DNA of 64,000 nt, from positions 1,037,621 through 1,101,620 of the forward strand of contig MNCI01036132.1 in the NCBI GenBank assembly GCA_015680685.1, in the 5' to 3' direction. The position numbers were made by a program, and so were the translations under genes. Below the pieces are notes generated by a model. That model saw only the letters and a program-made list of their open reading frames with translations. It was not told the DNA's origin and did no database searches. Shown in pieces: positions 32,553 through 44,764 of this stretch; the first letter of the stretch is position 1; the number at the start of each line of letters is the position of its first letter. The stretch is from Gnetum montanum. Taxonomy: Eukaryota > Streptophyta > Gnetopsida > Gnetales > Gnetaceae.

Positions 32553-33476
32553 TGTTGGTGCAAGTTCACTCCAATAATTAATCATCTTTCAATGCTAAAT
32601 TTAGATATTATGAAAAAATAATTAATTTTTTAGAAAATAATAAAAGTATTTATATTTCATTATTAAATTAGAAGATTACAATAGGATTTCCAAAAATCAC
32701 AAACATCCAAAATCTTTTACACTAAAATGATATTGCAGACCATGAGGCTCTACAACCATACAATGACTATTCTCAATGTAAGACACAACCTATAGAGAAA
32801 TTCTTTCACATCCTATAAATGAGATTCAAAGTGGAGAAGGAAACAAGAGATAAGGACACATAGGTCAATCCACATACATATTGAACCCAGAGCTACAACT
32901 TCACTTGCATTCACTCAATATGCTTTATCATATTCTTTACTAAGCTTGCCTTAACTCAAGAGCTCTTACCAAGACTTCTCTTTTTTACTCCTATGGTTAC
33001 AAGCATGAAAAAAATCCATATTTATTAAAAAATTAAGACAAAAAATTATAGGAAACCTTCTTAAAGCTCTACTTGGAGATCATCCCCTATTTTTCATCTT
33101 TTTTTGTCTTTTCTCACTATTTTCCAAATTGGAATGACCAATTCCAAAAGTTTCTTGACTATATAGATCATCTCTAGTTTTCTTAGGTTGTCTCCTACAT
33201 GATTCCAACATTTAGATGAGACATCTTCAATTTCTAGAAGGTGTCTTCTCCATCATAAGATATCTTTCCTAAGATGTCTCCTCTTCTAGGAAGACATCTT
33301 CTCTAAGACATCTAGTCTACTAGTAAGATGTCTCCTCTAAATTGAAGACATCTTCTGTGAAGACTCCACTTTTGGGTAAGAAATCTTCTTGACATCCAAG
33401 ACATCTTCACAAAACTTGAAACTTGTAAAACACACATGTAGATAAGAGTAAGAGGATCAGAAGAGGTATTCCTACA
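32553..33476 (-). repeat. D: 5' LTR with GACGTC-derived array
   Basis: 924 bp from TGTAGGAATACC (minus strand, 33476) to ...TTGCACCAACA (32553). The U3 array of GACATC/GATGTC cores starts at 33220, 33273, 33293, 33307, 33327, 33347, 33391 and 33400. The central intervals (20, 14, 20, 20) equal those in the 3' LTR. The right flank CCAAG (33477-33481) is the target duplication. Confidence 0.85.
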
Positions 33477-33734
33477 CCAAGGTAGTATCAATGAGTTGAA
33501 GAGGGCTATTGATTAGTCCAAGCCTTCAATGGAGTGGAAGGAAATCATACTCAAGTAGATAGAATATTCTAGTACTCAAGGAGTGAAGATGAATGGGTAC
33601 TTAATCTATTGGAAGGATTATTTTATGGATGATGCTATATTAGTCCATGATACCAAACTTTATGAGTGGGGGATCACTTCAATCCCTACTCCCTTATTTA
33701 CATGAGTTTACCTTTTGAAGGATGGGAGAGTTGG
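33477..33734 (+). pseudogene. E: last codons of pol, 3' UTR and polypurine tract
   Basis: E resumes with GSINELKRAID in the frame broken at 15467, then a stop and about 200 bp of UTR. AAGGATGGGAGAG (33718-33730) is the polypurine tract, homologous to GATGGGAGAGC of D. The 3' LTR starts four bases later. Confidence 0.75.
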
Positions 33735-34738
33735 TGTAGGGATATATCTTTTGATCCCATTTTTTACTTCCCTATGTATGTGTGTTTATATATTTTTGGA
33801 TTTGTGAAGAAATCTTGAAGGTCATGAAGTGATATTTTCTAAGATTTGGGCTCTCAAGAGAGATGTCTCAGAAGACAAGAGATGTCTGGGCTAAGTTGAG
33901 AGCTTGCAAGGGACGTCTTGAATTTTTGACAAAATCTCAGATGAGATGTCTCAAGAAATGGAAGACATCTTAAACATTAGAAGAAAAATCTCAAAAATAT
34001 GAAAATGTCTTAGAATTGGCCAAGACATCTTAGCTACAATGTGAGATGTCTCAGCTAGAAGTGAGACATCTTACTAGAATTACCATTTTGGTAGGGAGAT
34101 GTCCTAGAAAGGCTAGAGATGATCTAAATAGATAGTAAAACTTTTAAAATTACTATTCCAAATTTGGAAATAGTTGAAAAAGGTGGGAAAAAATGAAAAT
34201 AGTAGAGGATCTTCAAGTTAATCTCAAGGAAGGTTTTCTATGCTTTTTTTTTATCTTGCTTCGTTAATACATATGGATTATGTTTCATGCTTGTACATCA
34301 TGAGAGATCATGAGAGATATCTTGGTGAAAGCTCTTGAGTTAAGAAGAGTTGAGGAAGAGTGTGATAGAGCACATTGACTGAGTGCATATGTGGTTGGAG
34401 CTTCAAGGTCAAGTTGTGGTGTATTAGCTTCTATGTTCTTGTCTCTCAGGTATTTGTGAGTTGCGATCTTAGTTCCATGTTGTGGGAAGAGCTGTCTATT
34501 AGTTGTGTCTTGCATTAAGAACAATAATTATATGGTTGTAGAGCATCATGCTCTACAACATCATTTGAGTGTATGAGGTTATTTGATATTTTTTGGATTA
34601 TGGAATCTTATTATAATCTTCTTTCTGAATAATTGAAGATAGCTAGTTTTCTTGTTTTCTAGAAAACTAATTATCTTTTCATAATATCTAAATTTAGTTT
34701 TTGAAAGGTAAATTAAAATTGGAGTAAACCTACTCCAC
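33735..34738 (+). repeat. E: 3' LTR with GACGTC-derived array
   Basis: Starts TGTAGGGATATATC and runs to about GGAGTAAACCTACTCCA. It is homologous to both D LTRs in inverse orientation. The U3 array contains cores at 33862, 33881, 33912 (GACGTC retained), 33945, 33964, 34024, 34045, 34065 and 34098. Many sit in the fuller palindrome-derived GAGATGTCTC, GAGACATCT or AAGACATCTT. E's 5' LTR is not in the window. Confidence 0.75.
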
Positions 34739-36548
34739 GTTTTGATATTATGTTTAGTACATGTCCATTGGTTGGTTTTGTTTGCTTAGCAACTGTTTGT
34801 TGATTTATATGACTTCTTGAATATGATTATTTTAATATTTTTTTTGCGATATTAGCTATTTTTAAAATCTATTATCATGCATGAAATATTAGTAAATGTT
34901 TTGACAAACTTTGTTAGGTTTTTTCTTCATTCTTTTTTTCCAAAATTTTAGCTATAGAACTAGGGTTATAAATTATTTATCATATTTTTGACCCCTAAAA
35001 CAACTTTGAATGCTAATGGCATAGAAAGAAAAGTTGTTCATCTTATTAACATAAATTACAAGGCATTTTTCTTGGTCTATTACAATCTCATTATGAGGTC
35101 ATGACACACTTCTAACACCACTTCTAGGTCTAGGACAAAAAACAAAGCAACTTTTGTTTAGTGATCCCTAGCCTCTAAGTAACAGAAAATTATAAAAACA
35201 ACCAGAAACATAGTTTTTAGAGCTTTGGGAATGCTTGAAAACTTGAAATCAATAAATAACGAAGCAAAAGTACTATAGGAGCCTAGATCATTCTTATGAA
35301 ACTTAGATTGTCATATAATTATTAGACACTTATTTGAACTCATATTTTAGTTTTTGCTTCATTTGGCACATTAAAACCTTCTATGAAGAAATATAATTCC
35401 TAGTCTTTGTTGTCTTTTGATTTTAAATAAACAATCAGATTTGTCTCCACACCACCTATGAATTTTTTTATTTTTCTTTGTGAATTTTAGTTTTAGTTTA
35501 GTCAACAATTTTGATAAAAAATGGATTTTAGACTCATCATTCATTTGATAAAATGTGGGATTTAGACTTATGAATCAACTGATAAAATGTGGATTTTACA
35601 CTCATCATTCCTTTGATAAAATGTCAATTTTTGATTCACCATTATTTTAACAAAATGTAAATTTTAGTCTTATTGATCAATTGATTAAATGTGGATTTTA
35701 GAATGATAATTAATTTGATAAAATGTGGATTTTAGACTCATTGATCATTTGACTAAATGTGGATTTCAAATTCATCTATCTATTCATTGGTTGGATTAAC
35801 AAGTGATGGTGGATTTTTTAGTTTTGTTAAATAGTTGTAATGTTTTTTTTCTTATTATTATTTACACCTTTTTTTGTATTTCTATTTTTTTTTGTTTAGC
35901 TAAGATTGTTTTGCAGCTGTTCCATGTACATGACTATCTTGCTATCTAATGCCTTCAATCAAATCCACAATGAAGTAATTTTTATAGTTATTTTCCCTAC
36001 TCAACCTTAGGAGTAATTACCTTGGTTTTTATATGATTTGTAAGTGATTATGTTAGTTGTGATGAGGAGGATTTAGAGGAAATAGCTAATGATCAATTTC
36101 ATATTTTAAGATCTTATAGTTTGATATTATGTTTCTATTTTATAGTTTTGATTCTATGCTGTAATGTTTAGGTGGAGTTATGGATTTGAAATACATGTGA
36201 GATTTGTATTGTATTTTTCTTATCTTAGGTGCAAGATGACTCTAATTTGAACCATAGTTATGCTACATGGTTCATCATGCATTGAGCTCTATTGGTAGCT
36301 TATGCAACATTAGAACCCAATGCTCCTTAGATGTAAATGTACTTTTATCTTTTTACTCAATGTATTTATTTTAGATCATACATTAAAATTTTTATTTTCA
36401 CTTGGTTATGCACTAATTTAATTTTAATTATTATTTTCACACCATTGTATCATTAATTTTTGGCTTGGGTAATAATGCTTGACTTACTTTTGGTAGTGAA
36501 CAAGTTAGGTTTGGAATGTGTGAAACTTTTTCCATTGTTTAGGTAACA
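34739..36548 (+). mobile_element. G1: partial copy of the 3-kb LTR family
   Basis: No coding signal. It is homologous, in inverse orientation, to G2 (37275-40261): shared blocks include GGATTTGATTGAAGGCATTAG near 35950 versus 38040, TAACAGAAAATTATAAAAAC at 35180 versus 38905, and a repeat array. It ends near GGTAACA (36548) next to F gag. Its left end is E's 3' LTR, so E probably inserted into G1. The primary assignment as LTR rests on G2. Confidence 0.6.
35512..35765 (+). repeat. 34-bp tandem repeat in G1
   Basis: Eight units start near 35513, 35547, 35581, 35614, 35649, 35683, 35717 and 35751. The unit is GATAAAATGTGGATTTTAGACTCAT plus a variable spacer. The inverse array is in G2 at 38220-38400 (GTGAGTCTAAAACCCACA units). 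GTGGGTYTWARACCCAC would be a palindrome. Confidence 0.75.
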
Positions 36549-37274
36549 TGTTATCTTTTATGTGTTTTTCTTGCTCCTCGACATTTTTTCTTGCTAAAAT
36601 TGTTGAGAAAAAGCCTCAAAGATTCATCTTTCTAAGGAAAGAAAAGAAGGAAGTTTCTTCAAGACATCAAAGGAATCAATGTGAAGGAATTGAGCTTGCT
36701 CTTGCTAAAGGTTTTAGATATGCTACTAGAATGCCTCATATTGACGTTAAATCCTTCAATGAAATGGAAGGAACATAATCCTTTCTTTCTTACCTTAAGA
36801 TGATTAACAAATATTTTGAGCTTGAAGATATAGAAGACTATCAAAAGGTATCGTATGGTAAAACAAAGATTAAAGGTATGACACTAGTATGGTGGAAGAA
36901 GGAGAGCCATTCTTATGTGATGAATATTGGAACTTGTATTAAAGTTTAATCTCTCATGAAATTTATAATTAAATTCAAAGATTAAAATATATGAAACAAG
37001 GAGCTAAAAATTATACAAGTGTATTACATGAAAATTTCCAAGGTTGTTCAATAAGATAAGGTACATTGGTATGAATATGAGTAGGTTTCTAACTTCTAAG
37101 GTGGATTAAAGGAGGAATTCTATCAAGAACTTATAATTTATGAACCTTAAATCTTGGATGAGACTTTTAATTTACTAAAAGGAAACTTCAAAGCTCAAAA
37201 AGAGATTCCAACACTTCCATAGGTAAAGACTTCAAGGCTTTGAAGGGAGATAAAGGAGCAAACGAGAAAGGTAA
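36549..37274 (+). pseudogene. gag: F: Ty3/gypsy gag, first part
   Basis: Gag of the E/D/F family: an open run of 76 codons to 36778 includes LALAKGFRYATRMPHIDVKSFNEMEGT, matching LARSFRNATRLMYIELNTFNDIDGT of D. It continues as FLSYLKMINKYFELED, KTKIKGMTLVWWKKE and a stop-broken tail. It is interrupted at 37274 by solo LTR G2; the C-terminal part resumes at 40262. GGTAA (37270-37274) is the target duplication. The N-terminus is missing, probably beyond G1. Confidence 0.75.
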
Positions 37275-40261
37275 TGTAACAGCTCACCAAGCTTAGGCTA
37301 GAAAGGAATTACTTATATAAGATATAGAAATATGTAGAAAAAATAAAGTTTCATTTACTAAAATCAAATGAATAATAATAAAAGTTAATAGGTAAAGTAG
37401 TAGGCATCCATAAACAAGTGCATGGGAGCAACGGAAAATATGTAGAAAAATGTAAAACATGATGAAATACAGTGACAATAGCCCCATGCATGTCAAACCT
37501 AACCTATTTACTACTAAAAGAGAATTTAATTTAGTTCTCTAAGCTAGAAATTAATAATTAGAGTGTTGTAGAAATATAGTGGAAATTGAATAATAATATG
37601 AACATTTGAAACTTAGAAATTGCATGATTATGTAATTGACGACATGAAAAACATAAGAAATATCTAATTAATAGTTACATTCAATAGGCATGAGACCCTA
37701 ATTCTACATCAATGGATGAAATTAACATATTCATAAAGAAATTTAACATAATTGAAATCCCAAGAGAATTAGCTTGCACTAAAAATAGGAAAAAACATAA
37801 TACAAGCATCACAACCAATACCAAATTCATAATCTGATCTGAACATTACAACATAAAATTCAACTTAAATTGGAAACATAATATTAATTAGACATCTTAA
37901 AATGTGAGTTGATAACTAGTAGAATCCTCTAAATCCTTCTTATCTACGTAAACATGGTCTCTTTTACATCACATATAAGTAAGAGAATTAGTCTTATGAT
38001 TGAGTAGGGTAAACAACCCAACAAAAATACTCCCTTTTGGATTTGGTTAAAGGCATCAAGTAGCTAGGTAGTCATGCACATGGGTTAGTTGCAACCACAT
38101 GTTAGTAGATAAAAATACAAATCAAACTTATGCATCAAACAAATAGAAATCTTAACATATAATTAAACTGATAAAAGGAAATTCCACTATTAGTCATTAA
38201 TCCATGCAATGGATGAACAAATTTGTGAGTCTAAAACCCACATAATTTTAAATAACTGGTGAGTTTAAAACCCACATATTATTAGATTAGTGAGTCTATG
38301 ATTCACATGTTGGTGATTCTAAAACCCACAAATCAACGAGTTTGAAACTCACATAGTATTAGAATGATGAGTCTAAAATCCACATTTTGGCAAATTGGCC
38401 AAACTAAATTGAACACCATATAGATAATAGACCCAACAAACAAACAAATCCTTGGGTGCTAGAAAAATAAATCTAATATTCAACGAAGCTAAAATTACAA
38501 ATTAATGTTCGTGAGGGTCAATCTCATATAATGTCATAGATGAATCTAAAATTCATATAATTGTTAATTAATTGACAACTCTAAATCTCACATTTAGTTA
38601 GCATATAAAGATTAGACATAATTTCCTATAAGCAAAGTGTTCAAATTAAAAGATCTAATCTAAGAGATCAACAATTGTTGCCAAACCAAAAGTTCTGATG
38701 AGTCAAATGAGGTTGAAAATAAAGTATGGATGTAGATGAATGTTTGGAAAATTTTGAAATATCTCCAAATGAAAATCTAACTTTATTAGGATTGCTCTAG
38801 TCTCCTAAAGCCACAAAAATGTTATTAGTTACTTACTGCTAGCTTTTAGATATTCTAAGAGCCTTAAAAATGCTATTTTGTCATTTTCGTAAATTTCTGT
38901 TACACGGAGGCCTGGGTTCACTCAACAAATATTGCTTAGTTAGTTTTCATGTGTCCAAAAGTGATGTCATCTAACTATTATTACTAGGTAGTGAGATGCC
39001 AGGAAGGGATCCTCAAGGTTTATAACATGATGTTAAACAACTTTTTGTTATGAATCATAGGTGTTTGACATCATCTCGAGAGTCAAAAATGCAAAAAATT
39101 GTTTGAAACCCTAATTCTATTTTAAGTTTTTACTAGAAGCTAGAATGAAGAAAAAAAAATGATCAAAAATTGTCAAAACATTCATTGATGTCCTATGCAT
39201 AAATTCAAGTATCAAAATAGCCAAATTGTACAAAATAATATTAAAATAATTAGATTGGGGAAATCAGATAAATCAATAAACAACTATTGAACAAATGGAA
39301 TAAGCTAAACAAATGCACACTAAATGAAATGCCAAACCTAATGGAGTAAAATACCAAATTAACCTACCTAAAAATGATATTACTACAACAAGGGTCCTTG
39401 CATGGCTTCAATCTCCCTAACAGGGTCCAAATCCTAGGTAAAATAATGGATCAACAATAGTATCTAAATGATATTTGAAATGATATATGGAAATATAACT
39501 TATCATAGGGTCTTGGTTGACAACATAAATGTAAGTGGTAGTAGATATAGATCTAGCTAGCTCTTGATTAATCTGGCATAATCTCCTTCTTTGGTTTAAT
39601 CTTCTAGATGTTGACAACATAAGGTAAAAGGTTATTTACAAGGAAAAGTTGGTAGGTTTCTATTCTTAAAATGGTTTAATAGCATTAGACATGAGAATTC
39701 TCATGTGGAAAAACTAAATTAAAAATAAATTCTAATTCTAAAAGTATTTTTAAATATTTTTTCTTACATGGACTAATGCCTACTAAGAACAAGTTAATAG
39801 CTATGCTTAAGTCCAAACTAGTAACAAGTTCTAAGGTCTAAAAGTATAGCTAATAATAAGGGTAACATGAGATCCTCTAACATATAGTCTAAAATTAAAA
39901 ATTAAAATATATGTATAGATTATCCAAACAAAACATATCAAACCAAAGTAGTACCCCATGTGCCAATAACCCACCAAATGCTTAATATCTACTAACTTAA
40001 AACTTCAACAAAAGGAATTAGTGTGCATGTGTTAAATTAAAAGATAATCAAAAATATCAAATATATAAAAAAATTATCAAAATATAAAAGTTATAAAAAT
40101 ACTACCACATGTCAAAAGTATTAAAATTAACATAGTTCATAAAGCATAGTCATTATATGGAAGGGGTAATAAGCATACATAAAGGTTAGTAAAAAGAATA
40201 TTAAGGGTTTAAATCATAAACATACCTAGAAGTCAGAGGTATCTTTGGTAGTGGTATTATA
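37275..40261 (-). mobile_element. G2: solo LTR of 2,987 bp
   Basis: Bounded by perfect 5-bp duplications GGTAA (37270-37274 and 40262-40266). Ends TGTAACAGC and GGTATTATA form imperfect inverted termini. Host gag continues across it. No coding region and no internal LTR pair are visible, so a solo LTR is the simplest reading. Orientation is given as minus because it is inverse to G1, which is arbitrary. It contains the GTGAGTCTAAAACCCAC repeats (38220-38400); other parts are AT-rich with no gene. Confidence 0.7.
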
Positions 40262-40725
40262 GGTAATTTGAAGGATAATTTACATGAGAATCCAAAGAAT
40301 ATTATGAAGGTCAAGATTCTAAGAAAGGCACTTTCTAGAAAGGAAAAGGTCAAGGAAATTGTAATGCTTCCAAGGTACAATGCTTCAATTATAGAGAGTT
40401 GGAACATAAGTAATGGAAATGTAAGAAATATAAGTCTTTAAAGATCAAGGAACTTTAGACTTTGGAGAAAGAAGAGTCTTTAAATGAAGGTAATCCTAAT
40501 GCTCTTTTACTTAAAGATATTATTGCAATTAATAATTTTATGAGAAATGTCAATGTTATTGAAGTTTTTTTTTGATGAAAATGCTTTTTAGAATTGGGCC
40601 TAGATGTCTTTCTAGTGACAAATCACTTCACATATTAATAGATAAAGGTGCCTAAGAGAATGTTATTTCCTCTAAGGCTATTGATAGACTTGGATTGAAG
40701 AAAATTTCATATCCTAAGCCTTATA
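40262..40725 (+). pseudogene. F: gag C-terminus and protease start
   Basis: Gag resumes in a Lys/Gly-rich segment, then a knuckle CFNYRELEHK-WKC (second Cys now Tyr, Gln codon now TAA). Protease starts with LHILIDKGA, IDRLGLKKISYPKPY and is cut at 40725 by C2. It continues at 62912. TTATA (40721-40725) is the left target duplication of C2. Several stops are present. Confidence 0.75.
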
Positions 40726-41912
40726 TGAAACATCACAAAGAAAATTCATGTCCTAACTCATGACCAAAACCATTGTAATTTGGTGTAAAAATAATGGAAG
40801 ATACAACTGCCTTATTTTTTCCAACACCCAACATTGTAACCTCCACCATTGAGTTTGAGGGAGGATCTTATTGTAAAATGTGAGGTTTGTAGTTCATAGG
40901 CTGTAATCTCACATACTTCAGCTTCTTGAGACTAAAAAAGGCTTCATAAGTTATTATTACCTCACTTTCCAAGTGAAAAGAGTTATGTCATGCATGTACC
41001 TAGGCTTGGGAAGGCTAAAAATGCCCTGGGAGTCATAAAATTTGGGGTTTTCATGGTTTTTATGTTGGTCAAAGTAGTTTATGTGCAAGAACCACTTGGA
41101 GCTAGTTTGTAAATTATTGAACTTTGATTTTCATGTTGAGGCTAGTGTATTTTCTATGGGATTGAGCATATCTTTGTAAGGCCAACGTACTTATGGTGAA
41201 ACCATCTTTCTTTTCATGGCACCCAACATATTTTTGATGGCCTTCATGAATCAAACTTATCAAAATAAAAAAATATGTTGAGGTTGATGGCCTATAATGT
41301 TAAAAATTTGCAGCAATCATGGCAGAAATTTATACCAATGTACCGAAACACAATGGTCTATAAATATCGAGGATGACCACTTCACAAGGACTTTTGGAAA
41401 ATTTGTAGTCGGCTAAGCATAGAGACTCTCAGAGTATTAAAATCAATCAAAAGTCCAACAATCATTCACCATAGCAAAGTACATCCAACACCAAAGAAGG
41501 AGCAAAGAGCTTTGGAGGCATAACTTTGAAGCATTCAAATTGCAAAGTTGATTGTAGGACACACTTTGTTTGTTTCAATTGGGCTTCGATCATCTTTCAT
41601 GTAGTTCTTTGTTCTTTCTAGAACACATAAACTTGTACTTGTTTAAACTCTATTACTGCAATATTTTATTATTTTAATAAAATTTGGTAGTTCATTTATG
41701 CATTTTGAGTTTATTTTTATGTTTTCTTTGGCACTAGATCTACAATTTTTCTTTAATTTATTTGCATTTATTTTATAATTTCTAAGTCCTTGGCTGATTG
41801 GCAAGAGTGTGTAGGATGCTTTGGATCCCTTTTTTGAGGCCCGTGGGATTTGAGGTCAAACGTTTCCATTGGAGACCTTCAATTTTCCAGCACCAATTTT
41901 TTTGGTGCTACA
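40726..41912 (+). repeat. C2: 5' LTR
   Basis: 1187 bp from TGAAACATCAC to GGTGCTACA. TATA-like GTCTATAAATATCG is at about 41358. U3 includes scattered GTATTTTC and AACATATTTTTG units. Divergence from the 3' LTR is easily visible by eye, so the insertion is old. Confidence 0.85.
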
Positions 41913-43020
41913 ATTTCTAGCACTAGAAGAAGGGTCCTCATCCAAGTTCTTCATCCAATCCTACTCTACCCTTTCTAAAACCAATTTTCACAAATTTAAA
42001 CCTTTAAAATTTACATTAAAACCCTATTCAAGAAACCAACGCTGCCATCCATTTTCTTACAATTCATACCCAACATATTTAGTATAGTCAGTTTGGATGT
42101 TCTTATAATTTCACAATAGTTGTTGGACTTTTGAAAGCCAATGTATTTTCTTGAAGGAACCTAAAACTCTTAATCATTAAAATTTGCCTTTGTGTTTTCC
42201 AAGGATCAGGATATTTTTCTACCACTACCCACTTGCAACCACTTGAAATTTTACATTGGGCTTCTCCTACAAGGTTAAAGTATTTTTCAAAGCTAGCATA
42301 GTTTTTATAGAAAAGACCTACCTATTGTTTCCAAAAATAACAACGTATTTGTTGAGGAAGTACCACCATAATTTCCATGGAGAATACCCAGCGTATTTTT
42401 CTTGGAAAACCAACGAATCTTTTTCAAGAATCTAGAGTACATTTTTTTGGGATAAATGAGCATATCTCTTGTGCACATACCATAACTAGTGTATTTTTCC
42501 ATAGGAAAAATGCTATCTTATTTTTTTTTGGAAAATACCCTCACATTTGGCAGAAGGAAAGCACCCAACATATTTTTTCTATCTACCCAATGTATTTCTT
42601 GCTAGAAATAGCAACGTATTTTTACAAACAAACCAGAACCAACATATCTTTTTCACTATAAGTTAGGTGGAGTAAGCCTAGTGTAGAAACTTGAAACCTA
42701 CCTTTGACATTTGTCACACCAATTTCTTCAAATAATCAATTATAGTGTAAGCCTTTGCTCCTTGCACTTCAAAACTTTAAATTTTCAAATTAACACATAG
42801 CACTGTCACGGCAACTTGCATTACACTTGTAATTGTAGTGTTTATCATTTTCACAATGAAAATAATTTATTTGCTGGATAGTTCCACTAGTTGGAACTAT
42901 CAATTCACAACAAAAATAAATATCTAGTTAGTGTTTTTTCACAAATTAGCCGCCCAATAAATCCGGATAACGCTTGCATCCATGTTACCCATCAACTTAA
43001 CTAACATGGCTTTAAATTAA
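41913..43020 (+). repeat. C2: primer site and repeat-rich leader
   Basis: TCTAGCACTAGAAGAAGGG (41917-41935) is at the primer-site position and aligns with GGTGCTAGAAGGAGGG in C1. From 42060 to 42660 the leader carries a loose repeat of CAACGTATTTTTC, AGCGTATTTTTCTTGG or CAACATATTTTTTC every 30-60 bp, with short hairpins. Related motifs occur in the LTR U3 (62100-62230) and in the internal tandem array. No frame is visible. Confidence 0.6.
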
Positions 43021-44485
43021 GATGTTGTACACATGTACGATACCAAGGACCCAACTGTGGTTGAGTATAGACAACCACTTAGGTAGAGGGACCAAAGCCC
43101 AAACTTCATAGTAATAAATGGGGAATATTATAACTTTATATATGCTAATGCATAATTTGAATTCAAGCATGAGTTTGAGTTAATCCATAGGAATGGGAAG
43201 GAGTACATCCACTCCCCCTATGAGAAAATAAAACTAACTAAAATTCATATGCACATATCAATCCAATTGATAGAGATGAATGAGTTAAGCGAGGAGGTTA
43301 ACTCAAAAAGTCATCACGAGGAGCATGATGAGTACGAGGCTGAATAAGAACTTGATGCCTTCATTAATAGACCTTTCAAACATTTAGCTCCTTAGGTCGT
43401 TGCACGTAGTTCAACCTCTTCTACATATTCTATGGGGAAAATTTCTCAATCCTCTTCTCCTCATGCCTACCCTTTCACGTTGGGATCAACATCCATCATC
43501 TCTACTCACCGAGCATAACCCATGCCTCAATAAGTCTCTCTTTTCTCCTCCATGCCCTTTGCAACATAGCCCCACTTTGCATGGCCATCATTGATGGTGT
43601 TCATCATGGCTCATTCCTTCTCCATTGTAGTGAGCCCTTAGACCTTGAGTCATCCAAGCTTTCCATACTCCATTTCCCCCTTTTGTTCCTTAAATACTAG
43701 CACAAACCTCATTTTCACTATTTAGCCCCCTAAAACCATGATTACACAACCTCTTTCATCCTTGCCATTACCCATCATAAGGCCAAAAGCCTTCCAAATT
43801 CTCCTTTGTCTATTTGTACAGAGCTCACAACCTTCCAAGATGCCTTAAGGCTTGGATCAAGCCTTTTAAATGATCCAAGATCTCACAAAATAGCTACACA
43901 AGCTTAAGTCCTCAACCTCATAATCAGTCAAGGTAATGAACTTTTTTACTAGGATGATTCCATTAATCCAACCATCCCACAAATTACTCTTCCCCTGGGC
44001 ATTCTAATACCACAGTTCACCAAATACAATGGTGAGGATGATCCTAATATACACCTCACCACCATCTGTTATGAGTGCTTGTTACTATAGGCTTGGCCCC
44101 ATACCATTATGCAAATACTCCCTATGTTCCTTACTAAGAAAGCCTTAGATTGGTATTATGTGTTACCTAGAGGATCTATTGCCTCACTAGAGAACTTGAT
44201 TTCACAATTTGTGAATTATTTCAAGTATAAATTGAAACTAGATACCATCCTAAACCAATTAATGAAAATCAAACAGGGGCCTCTTGAACCTATTTAGAAG
44301 TTTACCCAAAGATGGAATGCTCTACTTAATGAGATTCTTGATCTTATAGCTAAAATCTACCTTCTGGACATTTTCAAGAGGGTAGTCAATAACTTCATCA
44401 AGTTCAAACTATATTACTTAGACCTATAGTCCCTTAGCTGAGCTTTCTCACAAATCAAAAACACAGAGGATTCTACCAAGGCTAG
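43021..44485 (+). pseudogene. gag: C2: gag, first part
   Basis: N-terminal region near 43160 (HEFELIHRNGKEYIHSPYEKIKLTKIHM) matches C1 at 28524. A Pro/Ser-rich stretch covers 43400-43900. Capsid at 44040-44300 reads MLPMFLTKKALDWYYVLPRGSIASLENLISQFVNYFKYKL. It is interrupted at 44485 by S. GCTAG (44481-44485) is the left target duplication. Stops occur throughout. Confidence 0.75.
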
Positions 44486-44512
44486 TGATGAGATGCGAAT
44501 TGCATAGGCCGC

Positions 44513-44600
44513 GATATCGCATACGCGATATCGCGTCTGCTACGATATCGCATCCCCTGTGATATCGCGTCCTTCCCTGCGATATCGCGTACATGATATC
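44513..44600 (+). promoter_or_regulatory. CpG-rich GATATC palindrome array in S
   Basis: Six exact GATATC cores start at 44513, 44527, 44544, 44561, 44581 and 44595 (intervals 14, 17, 17, 20, 14). Most are within GCGATATCGC or CGCGATATCGCG. It ends 19 bp upstream of TATAAATA. CpGs are largely intact here, unlike T. Confidence 0.65.
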
Positions 44601-44764
44601 GCGGTCTGCCGCCATATCTATAAATAAGAGGCGGCACTCCCCTCATTTCTAATCAGATAGGCTAAGTAGCGAAGCTCTGGTGGGTTGATCACCCCAGAGA
44701 TAGAATATTTTTCATGTGCCCGCAGTAGGAGTCCTCCAAGTGAATGGTTCTTTATTCGAGCAGC

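Larger units (their letters stand above)
15468..33476 (-). mobile_element. D: Ty3/gypsy element inserted in E, carrying C1
   Basis: A minus-strand member of the same family as E. 5' LTR 32553-33476, decayed tRNA-Met primer site, gag and protease 30709-32537, then C1, integrase tail 16606-17395, polypurine tract and 3' LTR 15468-16412. Flanks ACAAG and CCAAG form a target duplication with one mismatch, and E's frame rejoins over it. RT, RNase H and the first half of integrase (about 4 kb) are missing at the C1/D junction, together with part of C1's 3' LTR, which implies one later deletion. Confidence 0.75.

Noticed and set aside
37275-40261. G2 as a DNA transposon because of inverted ends
   Set aside because: Ends are TG/TA with 5-bp duplications and no transposase; the inverted copy G1 is partial. 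LTR origin is the simpler explanation.
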